64,000 nucleotides of DNA from Dipteris shenzhenensis (lineage: Eukaryota; Polypodiophyta; Polypodiopsida; Gleicheniales): the NCBI GenBank assembly GCA_047967505.1, contig CM106538.1; one strand, 5' to 3'. Positions 21,761 to 33,127 of the stretch are shown here, piece by piece. The notes beneath the pieces were generated by a model. That model had not been told where the DNA came from and did not search any database. It worked only from the letters and a program-made list of their open reading frames with translations. The translations under genes were made by a program, and so were the position numbers. Numbering within the stretch: the stretch's first letter is position 1; every line of letters begins with the position of its first letter.

Positions 21761-22999
21761 CATATCTGAATGTTTAAGAAGTTGACACTTTTACTTGCTC
21801 TTGGATTACCTCCAAAGGTTGGTTGACCTTAGTAGGATCCTCGACTTCATAACCTTGTGGCATTGTTGAGGGCAACCGAGAGAACATAGGAGATGAGGAA
21901 GGGGACAATGGGGCAAAGCTGTGGGTGTTGAACAAATGAGGTTGTACTGTTATAGTGTCGGATGGATTGTCTCTACTGTCATTGCGTAGGATCCAATGAA
22001 ATATCCAATGAAATGCCAAACGGTATCCAGTGAAAACGGCAAAACTAGCGTACATTCATCACAAGATAGCAATTTGAAGACATTGGAGCTCCAAACAGCC
22101 TTACAAAGAATACCATGCGTGTGTGTATAGGCCACCTGAACATACATCGAAAGTGGGTGCTTGAATGCCTTGAACGATTTGTAAATAGTGCGCACAAAAG
22201 CAGGATACAAATTTCTACACTTGAGTAGTGTGTTGTCACTCCATCCTGCTACAAGCAACAAAGAGCAGTGACAATAGGAGGGTATCGGGGGAAATAGCAG
22301 ATATTCGCAAGTGCCCATAAGGACATTCCTAGATCGAGATGGAGAATCCATTGAGTTTTGCCATAGCCATGTTAGACCCACAATTGCATGCATTTGCGGC
22401 AACCAGACAATCTAAAAGGAAAGGAGCAGAGTCTAATTAGATAGCCTGCATTCACAAATGTTCTGTTGCCTGGCTTGATGCGATCTACCTCTTTTGGCGA
22501 TGAACCACCAGCTGGTTCCTGTTTGCAAAATTATGGGATCGCCCATTTTGGCTTTGCTACAGCCGATCACCCTTCTTGACTGTGCAACAACCAATACAGT
22601 GTGATTACACCGTTTTTTTAATGAAGCGTTCAATCCCATTGGAGTTTATGGCTGTGAAACGGGATTTGTGTCGATGCCTGCATATTCTATGTAAGGACTC
22701 TGTTTTCCATCACGATGCTGATTTTGTTTTCTTAGTATGTAAGGACTCTATTTTTGTAGTGTCGGGTGCAGGGTTGGATGGTGGCCCTGCTGTTTATTTT
22801 TGCAGGTATTACTTTTAAACATTGAAATTTGCTCTATTGAAAATCAACCACTTCTCTTAAATCAATTTTTCTCCATTGTTTTGCATGAATTGTTTCTTCA
22901 TAATTATGCACCTTGGGCGAGGAAGGTCTGCCAACGAAAATACCCGTTTGTGTGGAGTGTCATTTCCCACTATTTGCATGGAGAGGTGAAGTTTTGTGA
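21761..22999. other. Spacer, possible N-part of the minus-strand relic
   Basis: Minus-strand 22055-21774 contains a proline/serine-rich piece (PLSPSSSPMFSRLPSTMPQG) that could be the N-terminus of the Myb/SANT-like protein. The rest to 23 kb shows no recognisable gene. Confidence 0.4.
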
Positions 23000-23266
23000 A
23001 ATGCACAACCGCCTAAAATCATATCACACGTGTGCATTGCCGTGGAGCCCACGCAAGCATCTGTGCCGCTTCTCTTCCTAAGCAAGCTATTAATAAACTA
23101 AAGAGAAAAGAAAAAAGAAGGGGCCTTTTCATTGTCTCCCTCGCGAAACCGTCCATCGCGAGGACGCACCTTCACAACTCATCGGCTTTGCAGCCACACG
23201 CGACGCAGAAATTTGCGATCAACAGTACTTCATTTGGTTTTCGAAGCTTTCTGCAGCAGCGGCGAT
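23000..23266 (+). promoter_or_regulatory. 5' flank and leader of CYPRO4-like gene
   Basis: A TATA-like CTATTAATAAAC lies at about 23086-23097. The downstream 170 bp is more GC-rich than the surroundings and contains upstream ATGs, one (23132) open and in frame with the main start but encoding a basic, low-complexity extension. I take it as leader. No other element can be supported. Confidence 0.4.
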
Positions 23267-26119
23267 ATGGGTGCTTCCCATAGCCGTGAGGGAAACCTTG
23301 ACGATTCCGAGTCCGAAGCGGAAGAAGACGAGCAACCCTCCAGTGCTTCCTCCTCCAAATCCAACTCCCAGAGCTTCCATTCTGCCGGTGCTAGCTCGCA
23401 AGATGGCGCCGATCGGAGGGCCGATGTGCTCGAGTCCAAACTGGGAGACCTCTCTTTGCATGGCAAGAAAGGAGCCCAGGGACCCCAGAAGGCAAAGCTG
23501 TACCGTCATTTAGGCGGGAATACGCCTAAGGCTCAGTGGATTGTGGCGGACAAAATCATTCCATGGGAATTTGCGAGAGAGGGAGATGATGATGAAGACG
23601 ACGACAGTGGAGAGGAGGACAGCTGGCGACAGAGCGGGAATAGGGGTTGGAAGAGCTGGCTACTTCTCGTCGGGTCGAAGGTCCGGGCTCGGGTGGATGA
23701 AAAGCTGCAAATGAAGTTTTTCGACGAGCAGCTGCGGGCTGATTTTGTGAATTTCGGAGTCTGGGCGCTCAAGTTTTCCAGTCCAGCGGACTACAGGGAA
23801 TTTACTACTGAGTACAGAAACTGTCTGTTCGAGAACACTTACATGCTGGAAGCCACCGAGGAGAACAAGATCAAGGTGTTTGGGAAAGATTTCATGGGAT
23901 GGGCGAAGCCAGAAGAAGCTGATGATTCTATTTGGGAAGATGCAGAAGACACTTTGGATGTGCCACCAGCCAGGCCGCTGAAAGAGGCTTTCGTAGAACC
24001 CTCCACAGGGTACATACAGAGCCTTACAATGGGCGCAATGGATCATAGCTTTCTGGTCAGCGCCAAAGGCATTGAGGCGGTGAGAAATTTGCCGTCCGGA
24101 GTCCATGGAAAGGGGGTTTCTGTTGCGTTTGGCAAGGAATTTGGGGCAGGAGATGGATCATCGACTCCCAAGAAGGCCATGCTTATGAAAGGGGAAAGCA
24201 ATCTGATGGTCTTGAGTCCGGGGCAGGGCACACCGCAGGCCACCGGGGTGCATCAGCTCGACATTGGAACAGGCAAGATTGTAGCCCAGTGGAAATTCGA
24301 GAAGGATGGAACTCCTATAACGATGAGGGATGTTACAAATGAGAGTAAAAGTGCTCAGCTTGATCCGTCAGGGTCTACTTTCCTTGGTCTGGATGATAAC
24401 AGGCTGTGCAGATGGGACATGAGGGATCGCCATGGAATGGTGCAGCAGATTTCTAGCCCCGTGTTAGATTGGGCAGAGGGTCACCAGTTCTCTCGAGGGA
24501 CAAATTTCCGGTGTTTTGCCACTACTGGGGATGGATGTTGTGTTGTTGGTTCTAAAGATGGGAAAATACGCCTATATGGGACAACCTCCATGAGGATGGC
24601 CAAGACGGCTTTTCCTGGTTTGGGTTCTCCTATCACTCACGTTGATGTCACTTACGATGGAAAGTGGATTCTAGGCACCACCGATTCTTACATGATCCTC
24701 ATCAGTGCGGTCTTCAGAGATAAGGATGGAAAGATGAAGACCGGCTTTACTGGCAGAATGGGCAGCAATATTGCAGCTCCAAGGCTACTGAAATTGAGTC
24801 CACTCGATGCACATCTCGCTGGCAAGAACTATAAATTTCAGAATGGTCAGTTCTCTTGGGTAAGTTTTTCATTCCATAGGGCAGATACTGGTTCTGCTAG
24901 GATTCTTAAGCTGCCTCTGCGACTTCATGTTAACGCACTGAAATTTTGTTTGAAGATGGTGATCAGTAGTAGCCTTTCTGGAGTTCTGCGAGAAACTCAG
25001 TATGGACGGGTTTATAATATGGTTTAATGCATGAGAGCATAAATATAGTTACACTAGGTGGGGATGTCATAATAGCTTGTGTGGAGTTCAAGGTTGTGGG
25101 TTATTGTCATGAGGTTGGACTTATCCTAGTCTTACAAAGGTATATTGTCATGAGGTTGGAACTGCACTATTTGTTTTCTTTTTGGAGGATGAATTTGTGC
25201 ATATTGCTGTGCTCGTACATGATACTTGGTTCTGTCATTTATCTTTTTGTATTCGATGGATCCATGTCACATCAGCGAACAGCAGGAGACCAGTGAACTT
25301 ACTGGATATGGAGCCACGAATTTGTCTATCCTTTATTTGGGTTATAAAGGTCTGGTATGACAACCTGAAGTTCTAATTCACTTTTAGGGCCCTTCCTAAT
25401 GGCATCGTGTGCACTTTGCTTTGTAGGTAGAGATTTTTTCTACTGTTTTGTTAAGGCTTATGCTACAGACCATCAGCTGTCCTGCTGTCAGAGTCACCAC
25501 TGTGATGCACAATTCTTTCTTGCATATGTTTTTTAGATTGCTCCGTATTTGGGAAGCTTGGCACAAGAGGCTTTGATCTTTCTGCTCTTGTTCAGAAACT
25601 TCGTTTCTCTTCTTTTAGATATCATGCTTTTAGTATGGTTTGACTTCTTGTAGATCTTGCTATGTTGTCAACGGTTATCGTGCACGATCACACATTGGTT
25701 TATTCAGAAACCTTGCTTCAGGCTATTAAATTCATACTTTTAAGTACGCCTGGGCACTTTTTATGAGGATTTTGCATGTTTTATCTTTAGGCACTCTCTT
25801 TCATTAGATTTTACATGATTGTAAACATCTGGTCTTTATGCAGATTACGGAAAGCGATAAGCAGGAGCGGCATCTTGTAGCCACAGTGGGAAATTTCACT
25901 GTGGTCTGGAATTTTCGGCGAGTGAAGGAGAGCAATCATGGATGCTATAAGGTCTCACAGGGTTTAAAGAGCTGCTATTGCTACAGAATCATTCCAAAAG
26001 AAGAGTCTATAGTGGACAGCAAGTTCATGCATGATAGCTACACTTCAAACTCGCCAGATGCACCACTGGTGGTGGCTACATCACAGAATGTCAGCTCTTT
26101 CAATGTGGATCGAGAGTAG
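23267..26119 (+). CDS. CYPRO4: CYPRO4/VID27-like protein, two exons
   Basis: A host gene with exon 1 at 23267-24859, a 984-bp intron 24860-25843 (GTAAGT...TGCAG) and exon 2 at 25844-26119. It encodes 622 aa, the usual length. The intron is phase 0 after FSW, and exon 2 resumes [17 protein letters not shown] chose the ATG at 23267 because MGASHS is an N-myristoylation-type start (Gly2, Ser6) conserved in plant CYPRO4 proteins, whereas the in-frame ATG at 23132 lacks it. Domains: acidic/Ser-rich N-terminus (10-50), acidic linker (105-118), PH-like region (about 128-200), then the VID27 C-terminal beta-propeller (about 248-615), with [13 protein letters not shown] and [16 protein letters not shown] among its blades. 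Yeast VID27 is linked to vacuolar import and degradation. The plant role is poorly defined, but membrane attachment through the N-terminus is likely. The gene looks intact. The symbol is by homology and orthology is inferred. Confidence 0.95.
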
Positions 26120-26534
26120 GGTTGTGGCTTCTTCTCATAGTAGGATGATGTGACACTCTTGTACTTTTATGCTCACGTTGTTTAAGTTTTCCTGTTGTAA
26201 AAAAATTGTGGACAGACCCTGTCAACCTTCATGTATCTGGTTTTTTGAATTAACAAATGTCCCTGTTTTGAAGGGGCAAAGCTTATGATGCGCAGCCTCG
26301 GTTCTTTATCTATTGAAGGTGTGGTAGCATGTTTACTTATTTCCAAAGTCATCTTACTAGGCAGTCAATATAGGGGTTTTGTCAAAGGGAGACAAACAAC
26401 AGCACGTCATCCTAATCTCATTGGTGAATGTAGAGTTGTGGTTACTTATTGCATTTACTTTTCAAAATTTCCTAAACCTTGAGGATAGGGTATTTGTTGA
26501 TGATTGCAGTTGCCTAATTTGATTTCCATTGTCG
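26120..26534. other. 3' flank of the CYPRO4-like gene
   Basis: Likely 3' UTR and downstream spacer. No canonical AATAAA is obvious. A TTGTAAAAAAATTG stretch is near 26193. Confidence 0.5.
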
Positions 26535-26576
26535 CCCCCCCCCCCCCCCCCCCCCCCCCCCTTCCCGCGGCCGCGG
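26535..26576. repeat. 27-base C run plus CCGCGGCCGCGG palindrome
   Basis: An uninterrupted run of 27 C (26535-26561), then TTC and the 12-bp palindrome CCGCGGCCGCGG (26565-26576), which includes a NotI and two SacII recognition sequences. The surroundings are AT-rich. Confidence 0.95.
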
Positions 26577-26659
26577 CCAACACACACACAACAAAGTGTT
26601 TTTGAGCAGTTGCCTAATTTTGAATTGCATGATCTCTCCTCTCGCAGCTAAACACACAA

Positions 26660-26965
26660 ACACATCGGGTTTCTTTGTTTGGGCTCTTGCTATCTTGCAA
26701 TTACAGTGTACTTTTACAATGGTTTCAGAGAGAGTGATTGTCTTCCGAAGTTTATAAAATGATCAACTTCCACTGCTGGGTGCTAATGATTTTGCAGTTG
26801 ATATTGGTTAGTCATTAGTTGGTTAAATAATTGGATTCTTTTGTTGGGCGCTTGCTATCTAAAGAGAGTGAATGTCTTCACCTCTGTTATGAGAAAGGAG
26901 TTTATAATGATCCTCTTCCAATGGTGGGTGCTAATGATGTTGCTGGTGATATTGGCTGAAAAAGT
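26660..26965. repeat. Diverged tandem duplication of about 165 bp
   Basis: Two blocks share CTTGCTATCT, GAGAGTGA.TGTCTTC, GAGTTTATAA/GAAGTTTATAA, CTTCCA.TG.TGGGTGCTAA and TTGATATTGG/GTGATATTGG in the same order (about 26680-26810 and 26848-26960). Confidence 0.8.
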
Positions 26966-28109
26966 AGGTAGTATGCTTCCCTGGTTTGAGGGTGGAATGC
27001 CATGATATTTTGCCTTTTGGTGATCGCCATTGCCTTTTGACCCTAGATACAGAGAGTAAGATGTGTGTACAATTACAGTTGCCTGGAATTGTGGATAGAT
27101 GAGGATCTACAAGGCATCATTGTTAACAGCAATTTAATGAGAGCAGTGTACATTATGGAGAACGCAGGTCTGAATCAACTGCCAATGATGAAGAGATTTG
27201 CTGTTTGCAGGTCTTGAACACGTCTCTTGTGCCTTATAATTTATGGTATGAATAAGCTGTCTTCCTGGAATCTACAGCTTACAAAGGTTATATTGTCTTC
27301 TTATTGCTTTTTGTTATTAGTGTTTTGTGTGAGAGAGAAAGAGAGAGAGAGGGAGAGGGCGAGGAGGGGGGAGAGAAGGAGAGAAGGGGGTGCTTGCATG
27401 CAGGCACATGCCTGTCGTGTGGATTATTCTGCAGGCACGGTGTGTGTGGATCACATTAGTTGAAATAAGGAGGTGTTTATATAGAAGACACGAAGGCGGT
27501 TAGAAGCTTCCGGTTGATTCGATGTATTTTGGCCGTCTCGCCTCACATTAATCATGCCATCCTCTCGAGCTAATTAATGATTTTATTTTTGGGAACGTTA
27601 GGGGTCCCTACTCATGCGCACACCACCACGTGAGCTAAAATTACTAGTTATATGCCCAAAATGAAATAAAGGAGGTGGAAATAGGGTGATATCTTAGTGA
27701 ATGTACGCAATGGTCTTTTTTTCAAGCTTGTATGCCAAAGAAATAATAAATGTAAAGAGTTCTTTTAGTAGACAAAGGCATATTAGTGTCAAAGCGATAT
27801 ATTCCTCTCGACACAAAAAATGCTCGGTAGCTAGGCTACTTTGGCTTGTTGGTCTTTGCTTCTTGTTGCTCATTAGACCATCTGTTATGCTATAGTAGGT
27901 CAAGGCTTCACCAAATTTGTCTAGTATTAATATGGTCTAGGCCATTTTTGGGCAAACGGGCTTTCCACCATTGTGCTCCTTTGTGTTGATTTTAGGCTTT
28001 TTCTTAGTTTTCGATTTGCTGCTCGATTACACTTGAAAGGTCTTCAAAGTTGATTTTGTCGTCTTGACTAGCTTCTGATTTTTCCAAAATTGCTTGATGA
28101 AAGTTGCAT
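26966..28109. other. Intergenic, includes a GA-rich tract
   Basis: A purine-rich GA/GGGA tract lies at about 27326-27390. No gene is recognised. Confidence 0.5.
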
Positions 28110-28330
28110 AATCCTCTCCCTCTCAGCCTGCTCCCCCTTCCCTGCTACCCCACTCCCTCTACCCCGCTCCCTACCCCCGCTCCTTGACTCAGCCGTCCCT
28201 CTACCTCGCTCCCTACCCCCCGCCTCTACACTCTCTCCTCTACCCGCTCCCTACCCCTCGCCTCTACCCCTCGGCCTCTACCTCCCTCTCCTCTACCCCC
28301 CTCTCTCCTCTCCCGCTCAGCCTGTCCCCT
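28110..28330. repeat. C/T-rich minisatellite
   Basis: About 220 bp almost without purines on this strand, built from variants of CTACCCCGCTCC and CTCTACC. Strong strand asymmetry. The proline/leucine reading frame across it is a by-product. Confidence 0.93.
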
Positions 28331-29364
28331 CTTCAGATATCAAAAGTTTTCTACCAGTAAAGTACATCGTTCAATATCTCAAAGGCCCTTCTCGAACACA
28401 AGTTCTTTTAAATGAAGTTCTTCAACAACATCTTGTCAAAATGAAAGGATTTATTCAAACCATGTTTGAGTAGATTTAAAAACTAAAGAGCGTTTTCATG
28501 GTGATAGTTTTGGTCACACGAACTGTGTTTCTTGGAATCCAATCTATTCAAACCATGCTCAAGTACTGGCATTCCTCTTCTGGTATCTTTATTCGATGTC
28601 CAAACTCAAAGTGACAAATTGCCATTTTATTCGAACATCTTCAAATAAAGGCAACATTTTAGTGAACCATTTTCATTGACAAGTCAATTTTTTCAGGATT
28701 TATGAAGCTCGAGGGGTATCAACAAATTGAATCATTGGTCATGCTCAATTTTTGGCGAATCAGAATGATAGCAAGGCAATTAAGGATCGTTAAGATAACT
28801 CAAGTGATTTTATTGTAAAGGATTTCAACATCTGCATATTATGCATCTTCATCAACAAAAAAAGGACAATTGAAAGATTTTGTGGAAATTAAATCAACAA
28901 TCTTGAAGGTGACATTTCAAACGTAGAACAATGTTTGCAACAACATCAATAGGTACGAAAATCAAGCTTAATAAAGTTATCCAAAAGATTAAAATTTGCA
29001 CCAAGAAATCCTAAATCAAAAGAGGAAGATGTCATCCAAAAAAAGACAATTATGTCAACATCTTTGGTTCTTGCACACATGTGACAAAATCAATCATCAA
29101 TAGGTGAAAGCATCAAAATCAATCATCAATAGGTGAAAGCATCAATGAAAGTTAGCACAAGTCCATGCAATTTGGAAAAAAGGAAGTTTTGGCAAATATC
29201 TGGAAAGTGAATTCTTCAACATTATTCATTTTTATCCAATCAATCAAAGTTTCCAGTATATTTGAAAGTAAGCCTTCTAGCATAGAAGTAAGCATTTTAA
29301 GTGATTCCAAAGGGTATGCCTTAATTAGTGTGAGCATTAATATAGACATGGGTATTCATTCAAA
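28331..29364. other. Intergenic, no gene recognised
   Basis: AT-rich. A short direct duplication (AAATCAATCATCAATAGGTG, near 29085 and 29117). No recognisable protein. Confidence 0.45.
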
Positions 29365-29525
29365 GAAGAGTTTGGGTAAGCCTATTTCAGAGAGCACCAC
29401 AAGTATCAAGTTGGGTGAGCCTCCAATTGGGAGAACCACTATTAGTTGAAGTAAACCTCTATATGGGAGCACCTCTAATAAAACTATGGGTAGTCCTCTA
29501 GGAGTGAGCACCAAAAACATCATAA
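29365..29525 (+). repeat. Coding-like 36-39-bp imperfect tandem repeat
   Basis: Four units begin GGTAAGCCT, GGTGAGCCT, GTAAACCT and GGTAGTCCT, each with GGGAGCACC or a variant in the middle. The translation gives repeated 12-13-residue blocks (GKPISESTTS, GEPPIGRTTIS, KPLYGSTSN, GSPLGVSTKN), with a stop in the second. This looks like the remnant of a repeat-containing protein, identity unknown. Confidence 0.6.
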
Positions 29526-29640
29526 GAATTCAATAAGAAGCACCATTGTGGTGTACAAGCCTCTTATAGAGAATATTGCAATGAATAGTTGAGAAACATG
29601 GATAGGTGATACTCCATCTAAAAGGCTAGGTACATATGAA
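29526..29640. other. Short spacer
   Basis: Nothing recognisable. Confidence 0.4.
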
Positions 29641-31885
29641 ATCTAGTTCCAACATGTTAGGATCACAAAAAATGTAGAGGTCTTCACGTTTGAAACCCAC
29701 CTAGCTTGTGGATTCCTAAACCATGAAGTGTCTTTTCTTTCTCTTTTGGCTTCCCTCTATAATCATGCCCCATGCCTAGTGTCACTTATGGAACTTCTAG
29801 TGGATGCGAGATGTCCACATGCGAGAGTCTTTCTCTCTTTGACCTCAACAATTGCATCCCTTCATTAATGCCTAGGCCTAGATTTTACGCTAAGACCTAG
29901 CCCTTTTCATTTGATGGTAGACCATCCTTTATTGCTCCACCTCTTAGACACTATCAGGCCCTCTTGGCTTTCTATCTTTCCATAACCAAGCCATAGGATT
30001 CCAACATTATGGTTGACATAACATTACCTTCCCCTTACAAATGCTTACATCCTTGAAAATAAAATTGGGATACCTCCTCTAAAGCCTTTCTTACCCTTTC
30101 CCATGTTGAAATCTCCTCAAGTCTATCCTTCCACTTCACTAGATATTCTTTGATATATATTGTATGTATTGTTCTTTTTTCTCCCCTATCTAAACTTTTC
30201 TTGGCTCATGTGGTAAAGATGGAGGCTTGATGAGTTCAACTAGAACTTCATTTCTAATGAGATTATTTTCATTGCCTAAATTCCTTTGACTCTTCTTATG
30301 ATAGATGTACTCTACATACTTATGGTAAAACTAATTTGAAAATAAGCTTTCCAATCTTAAGTATTAGGAGTGGTCCATAAAAACCTAGGAGAACTTTGGG
30401 CATTTAGTATTTCTAAAGATTCTAGAACTTTGAAGATAGACTTTATCCTTTTCTTCAAATTCTAAATTTATATGGTAGCATCTTTATCTATTTTTTGAGA
30501 CTTAGTAATGCTATCCTTGGCTAACTTAAGAATTTGTTTTACTTGAACCTTTTTTTTTCAAAAACCACTGCAATTGAGGCTCTATGTTGAAATCCACACA
30601 TCATTATGAATGGATTGAAACCTATTGTTAAATGTTTGGCATTATTATATGCAAATTCTAATATGGGTAAATACCATTCCGAATTCATTTGCCTTTACAC
30701 ATATATGCCCCAAGCATATCCTCAATGACTTGATTGAACCTTTTAGTTTGATCACCACACTATAGAGGGTCCATTTCTCATATTAAAGGTAGTTTCTAAT
30801 CTCCTAAAAATAGCCCTCCAAAAATGAATGTTAAATTTTCTATTTGGTCACTAACACTACTAGGCTAGTAGCCCATACAATCTCTATAAATATGTTCCAC
30901 AAATAGATTTGCTAATTCAAGAGTTTTAGCCTCTTCATTGATTAGGATAAATTGAGCCATCTTGGTCAATGGATCCACGACTATGCACACAGAGTCATGC
31001 CCTCTCTATGTTCTAGATAATCCAACCCTAAAGTCCCAGGAGATACTTTCTAAATTGTAAGACAGAATTTCCAAAGGATGTAGCAGATTGCCTACCTTAA
31101 GACGTTTAGCTTTATTGATCTAACATTTTTGGCACTTCAATACATAATCTTGGATGTCCTTATTTATTCCAGTCCAAAATAATTATATTTTCAGAAGTGC
31201 ATGTCTTGTGTATTCCTAGATACCCTACACTAGGACTATCATGAAACACAAGACTTTGGAGCCTAATATCATCATTATTTGGGACATGTACTCTACCTCT
31301 ATAGAGTACCCATTATCAATATTATATATCTTCCACTTGAGCCCTTTATTACCAACTTGTGGTGTGCCACCATTACCATGTGACTCCTCAATCAAAGCTC
31401 CTTAACTCTTTGGTTCCATCTTCTATATTGTAGAAAACTAAGTACCATGCTCACATTTTCCTTTCAGGGACTCTAGGAAATTATTTTGGAATTGAGTAGA
31501 ACTTGGAGTTTGGCTTAGGGAATCTGCTATCACTTTAAATTTCCCCTTCTGATATGTCAATTGAACATAAATTTCTGCATTAATTAAACGAATATGGCTT
31601 TTCTTCCTTTATTCTCTAGTAGTGCTGATTGCAAATCCATTGATACTTTCTTGATAAATCTGATCTCAAACTTAGCACCATAGAAATCCTATCCATTTCT
31701 TTGATGCATAAATCATAGCATACAACTCTGTCTCACATGTTGAGTAAGTCCATTGAGCATGGTCTAACTTCTTCCTTTGAAAATCAACAGTCGACCCCTT
31801 TATAGAAGTACTATGCTTACAACAAAATCACTAGCATCTATAGAGCATGAGTCAATGATGATTTTTAAACTCCTTCATTGAGTAG
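29641..31885 (-). mobile_element. Ty3/gypsy chromodomain-type relic
   Basis: A heavily mutated minus-strand gypsy 3' half. From 31.88 kb downward: RNase H entry DASDFVVSIVLL (about 31845-31810), KLDHAQWTYSTCETELYAMI and ASKKWIGF (about 31780-31690), RNase H end KGKFKVIADSLSQTP (about 31560-31510); the integrase core GHDSVCIVVDPLTKMAQF (31002-30949) with downstream integrase text LEFAYNNAKH and FNPFIMMCGF; a chromodomain-like KEYLVKWKDRLEEISTWERV (30151-30087); then a purine tract AAGGGGAAGGTA (about 30037-30026) followed by TGTTATGTC, the probable 3' LTR start at 30023. Dozens of stops and frameshifts. The order RNase H, integrase, chromodomain defines a chromovirus-like Ty3/gypsy. The LTR end and target-site duplication are not identified; about 29641 is a guess. 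Confidence 0.8.
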
Positions 31886-32289
31886 AAGAAACACCCAATA
31901 CTAGATAGCATGCATTGTTGGTCCTACAAGCAAAAAAGGACATCAAATTCATGAGGATGCATATTGAAGTAGAGATAGAGCAAATATACCTTGGAATGGA
32001 AATTTTATGGATTAAACTAAGGAGAAAGTGAATGGTTTGACTAAAGATCAAAGCAAGCAAACCAAGCTGCTATGACTGAATAGTGATTGGGTAAAGGCCA
32101 AGGGGAAGTGGAAAGTAGCTCTTACCTCGCTATCAACATCATGTACTAGATTCCTAGTCCATCATAGATGGCACTAAACAAAGAAGATGGTCTCTGAGGA
32201 AGTGACATGATGGTGAACATAGGATCCACAAGTGTGAAAGGTGTCAAAAGTTTTGATATGATGTAATTGCACCTACCTCCTTTTGAGGT
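31886..32289. other. Spacer between gypsy relics
   Basis: No recognisable gene. Confidence 0.4.
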
Positions 32290-32450
32290 AAGTGTGAATG
32301 ATTGTATTGTATATGCAAAGGGTAGTACCCACAGTGAATGTGAGACTTATACAGATGCAAAGGGTAGTACCCACTATGAATGTTAGACATGTATGTAAAT
32401 GCAAAGGGTAGTACCCACTATGAATGCCATACATGTATATAAACTCCTAG
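32290..32450. repeat. Three 60-bp tandem units with GGGTAGTACCC core
   Basis: ATGCAAAGGGTAGTACCCAC occurs near 32313, 32357 and 32399, followed by TATGAATG and TACATGTAT-type blocks. The GGGTA-G-TACCC core is self-complementary. Confidence 0.9.
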
Positions 32451-32639
32451 ATTCGTAGGATTTTGGTTCATTATTTTGCTATCAAGGCAACTTGTGTGTG
32501 TAGAGTGTATGATTTTCAATTCTAGTTTATTTATATAAGAAAGTAAAATTTTCTTTTTGTGTATATATCTCTCTTTCTCTCATTTTGCAATACATGGCCT
32601 TGCATACCTAGAAGGGAGTGAAGCACCACTATGTAGTAC

Positions 32640-33127
32640 CAGCATTTGGACACAACAATTGATCCAAACATTACCAAGCAAGTATGATTATTTTATGGGT
32701 TTCTTTAGATTCTGCAAATGCTTCATCAACAAGCTCATGGGAGTACTTGAAGCAATTTATCAGCTAACTAAATTAGATATGACATTTGAATAGAGCAAAG
32801 CTAGAAGCAAAGAATTTCAGGTCTTGTAGGTGATGGTAATAAATGCACTAATCCTTAGAAATGCTAATTGGAATTTCCCTTCCCATGTGCATGCGAATGC
32901 ATCTAAGTCCAAAATTTGGATCGATCTTCACATGTCTGAAGGGAAGTTGGATTTCTTAATCTACTATGCAAGCCAACTCAGTGGAGATGAACTATGAAAC
33001 AATCAAATGAGAAGCCCTAGGAATAGTGTACAATGTCCAAACTTTTTTGCACTCTCTTAGGCAACCCATTTATCTTCTATGTGGATCAGCAGCACCATGC
33101 ATTACTCTACCTAATAAAAATTTTTTA
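32640..33127 (+). pseudogene. Ty3/gypsy RT connection and RNase H relic
   Basis: In the plus frame 32557-32793 and its continuation I read GFFRFCKCFINKLMGVLEAI, YQLTKLDMTFE, stop, SKARSKEFQVL, then FHVHANASKSKIWIDLHM and LDFLIYYASQLSGDEL. In shifted frames EALGIVYNVQTFLHSL and PFIFYVDQQHHALLYLI follow. This is the RT thumb (FLG-YYRRFI position), then RNase H with the DAS-type first Asp replaced by NAS, the YASRQLS block and the FYVDHQALLYL block. At least four stops or frameshifts. It is a different, more Tat/Athila-like lineage than the minus-strand relic to its left (inference). It abuts the dispersed repeat at 33128. Confidence 0.75.

Noticed and set aside
23132-23266. Upstream in-frame ATG as start of the CYPRO4-like protein
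   Set aside because: The extension is basic and low-complexity, and it would hide the conserved MGASHS myristoylation-type start at 23267.
24043-24243. Minus-strand frames within the CYPRO4-like exon
   Set aside because: Shadow frames of a well-supported plus-strand coding exon. The same holds for frames opposite the copia and PHP genes.
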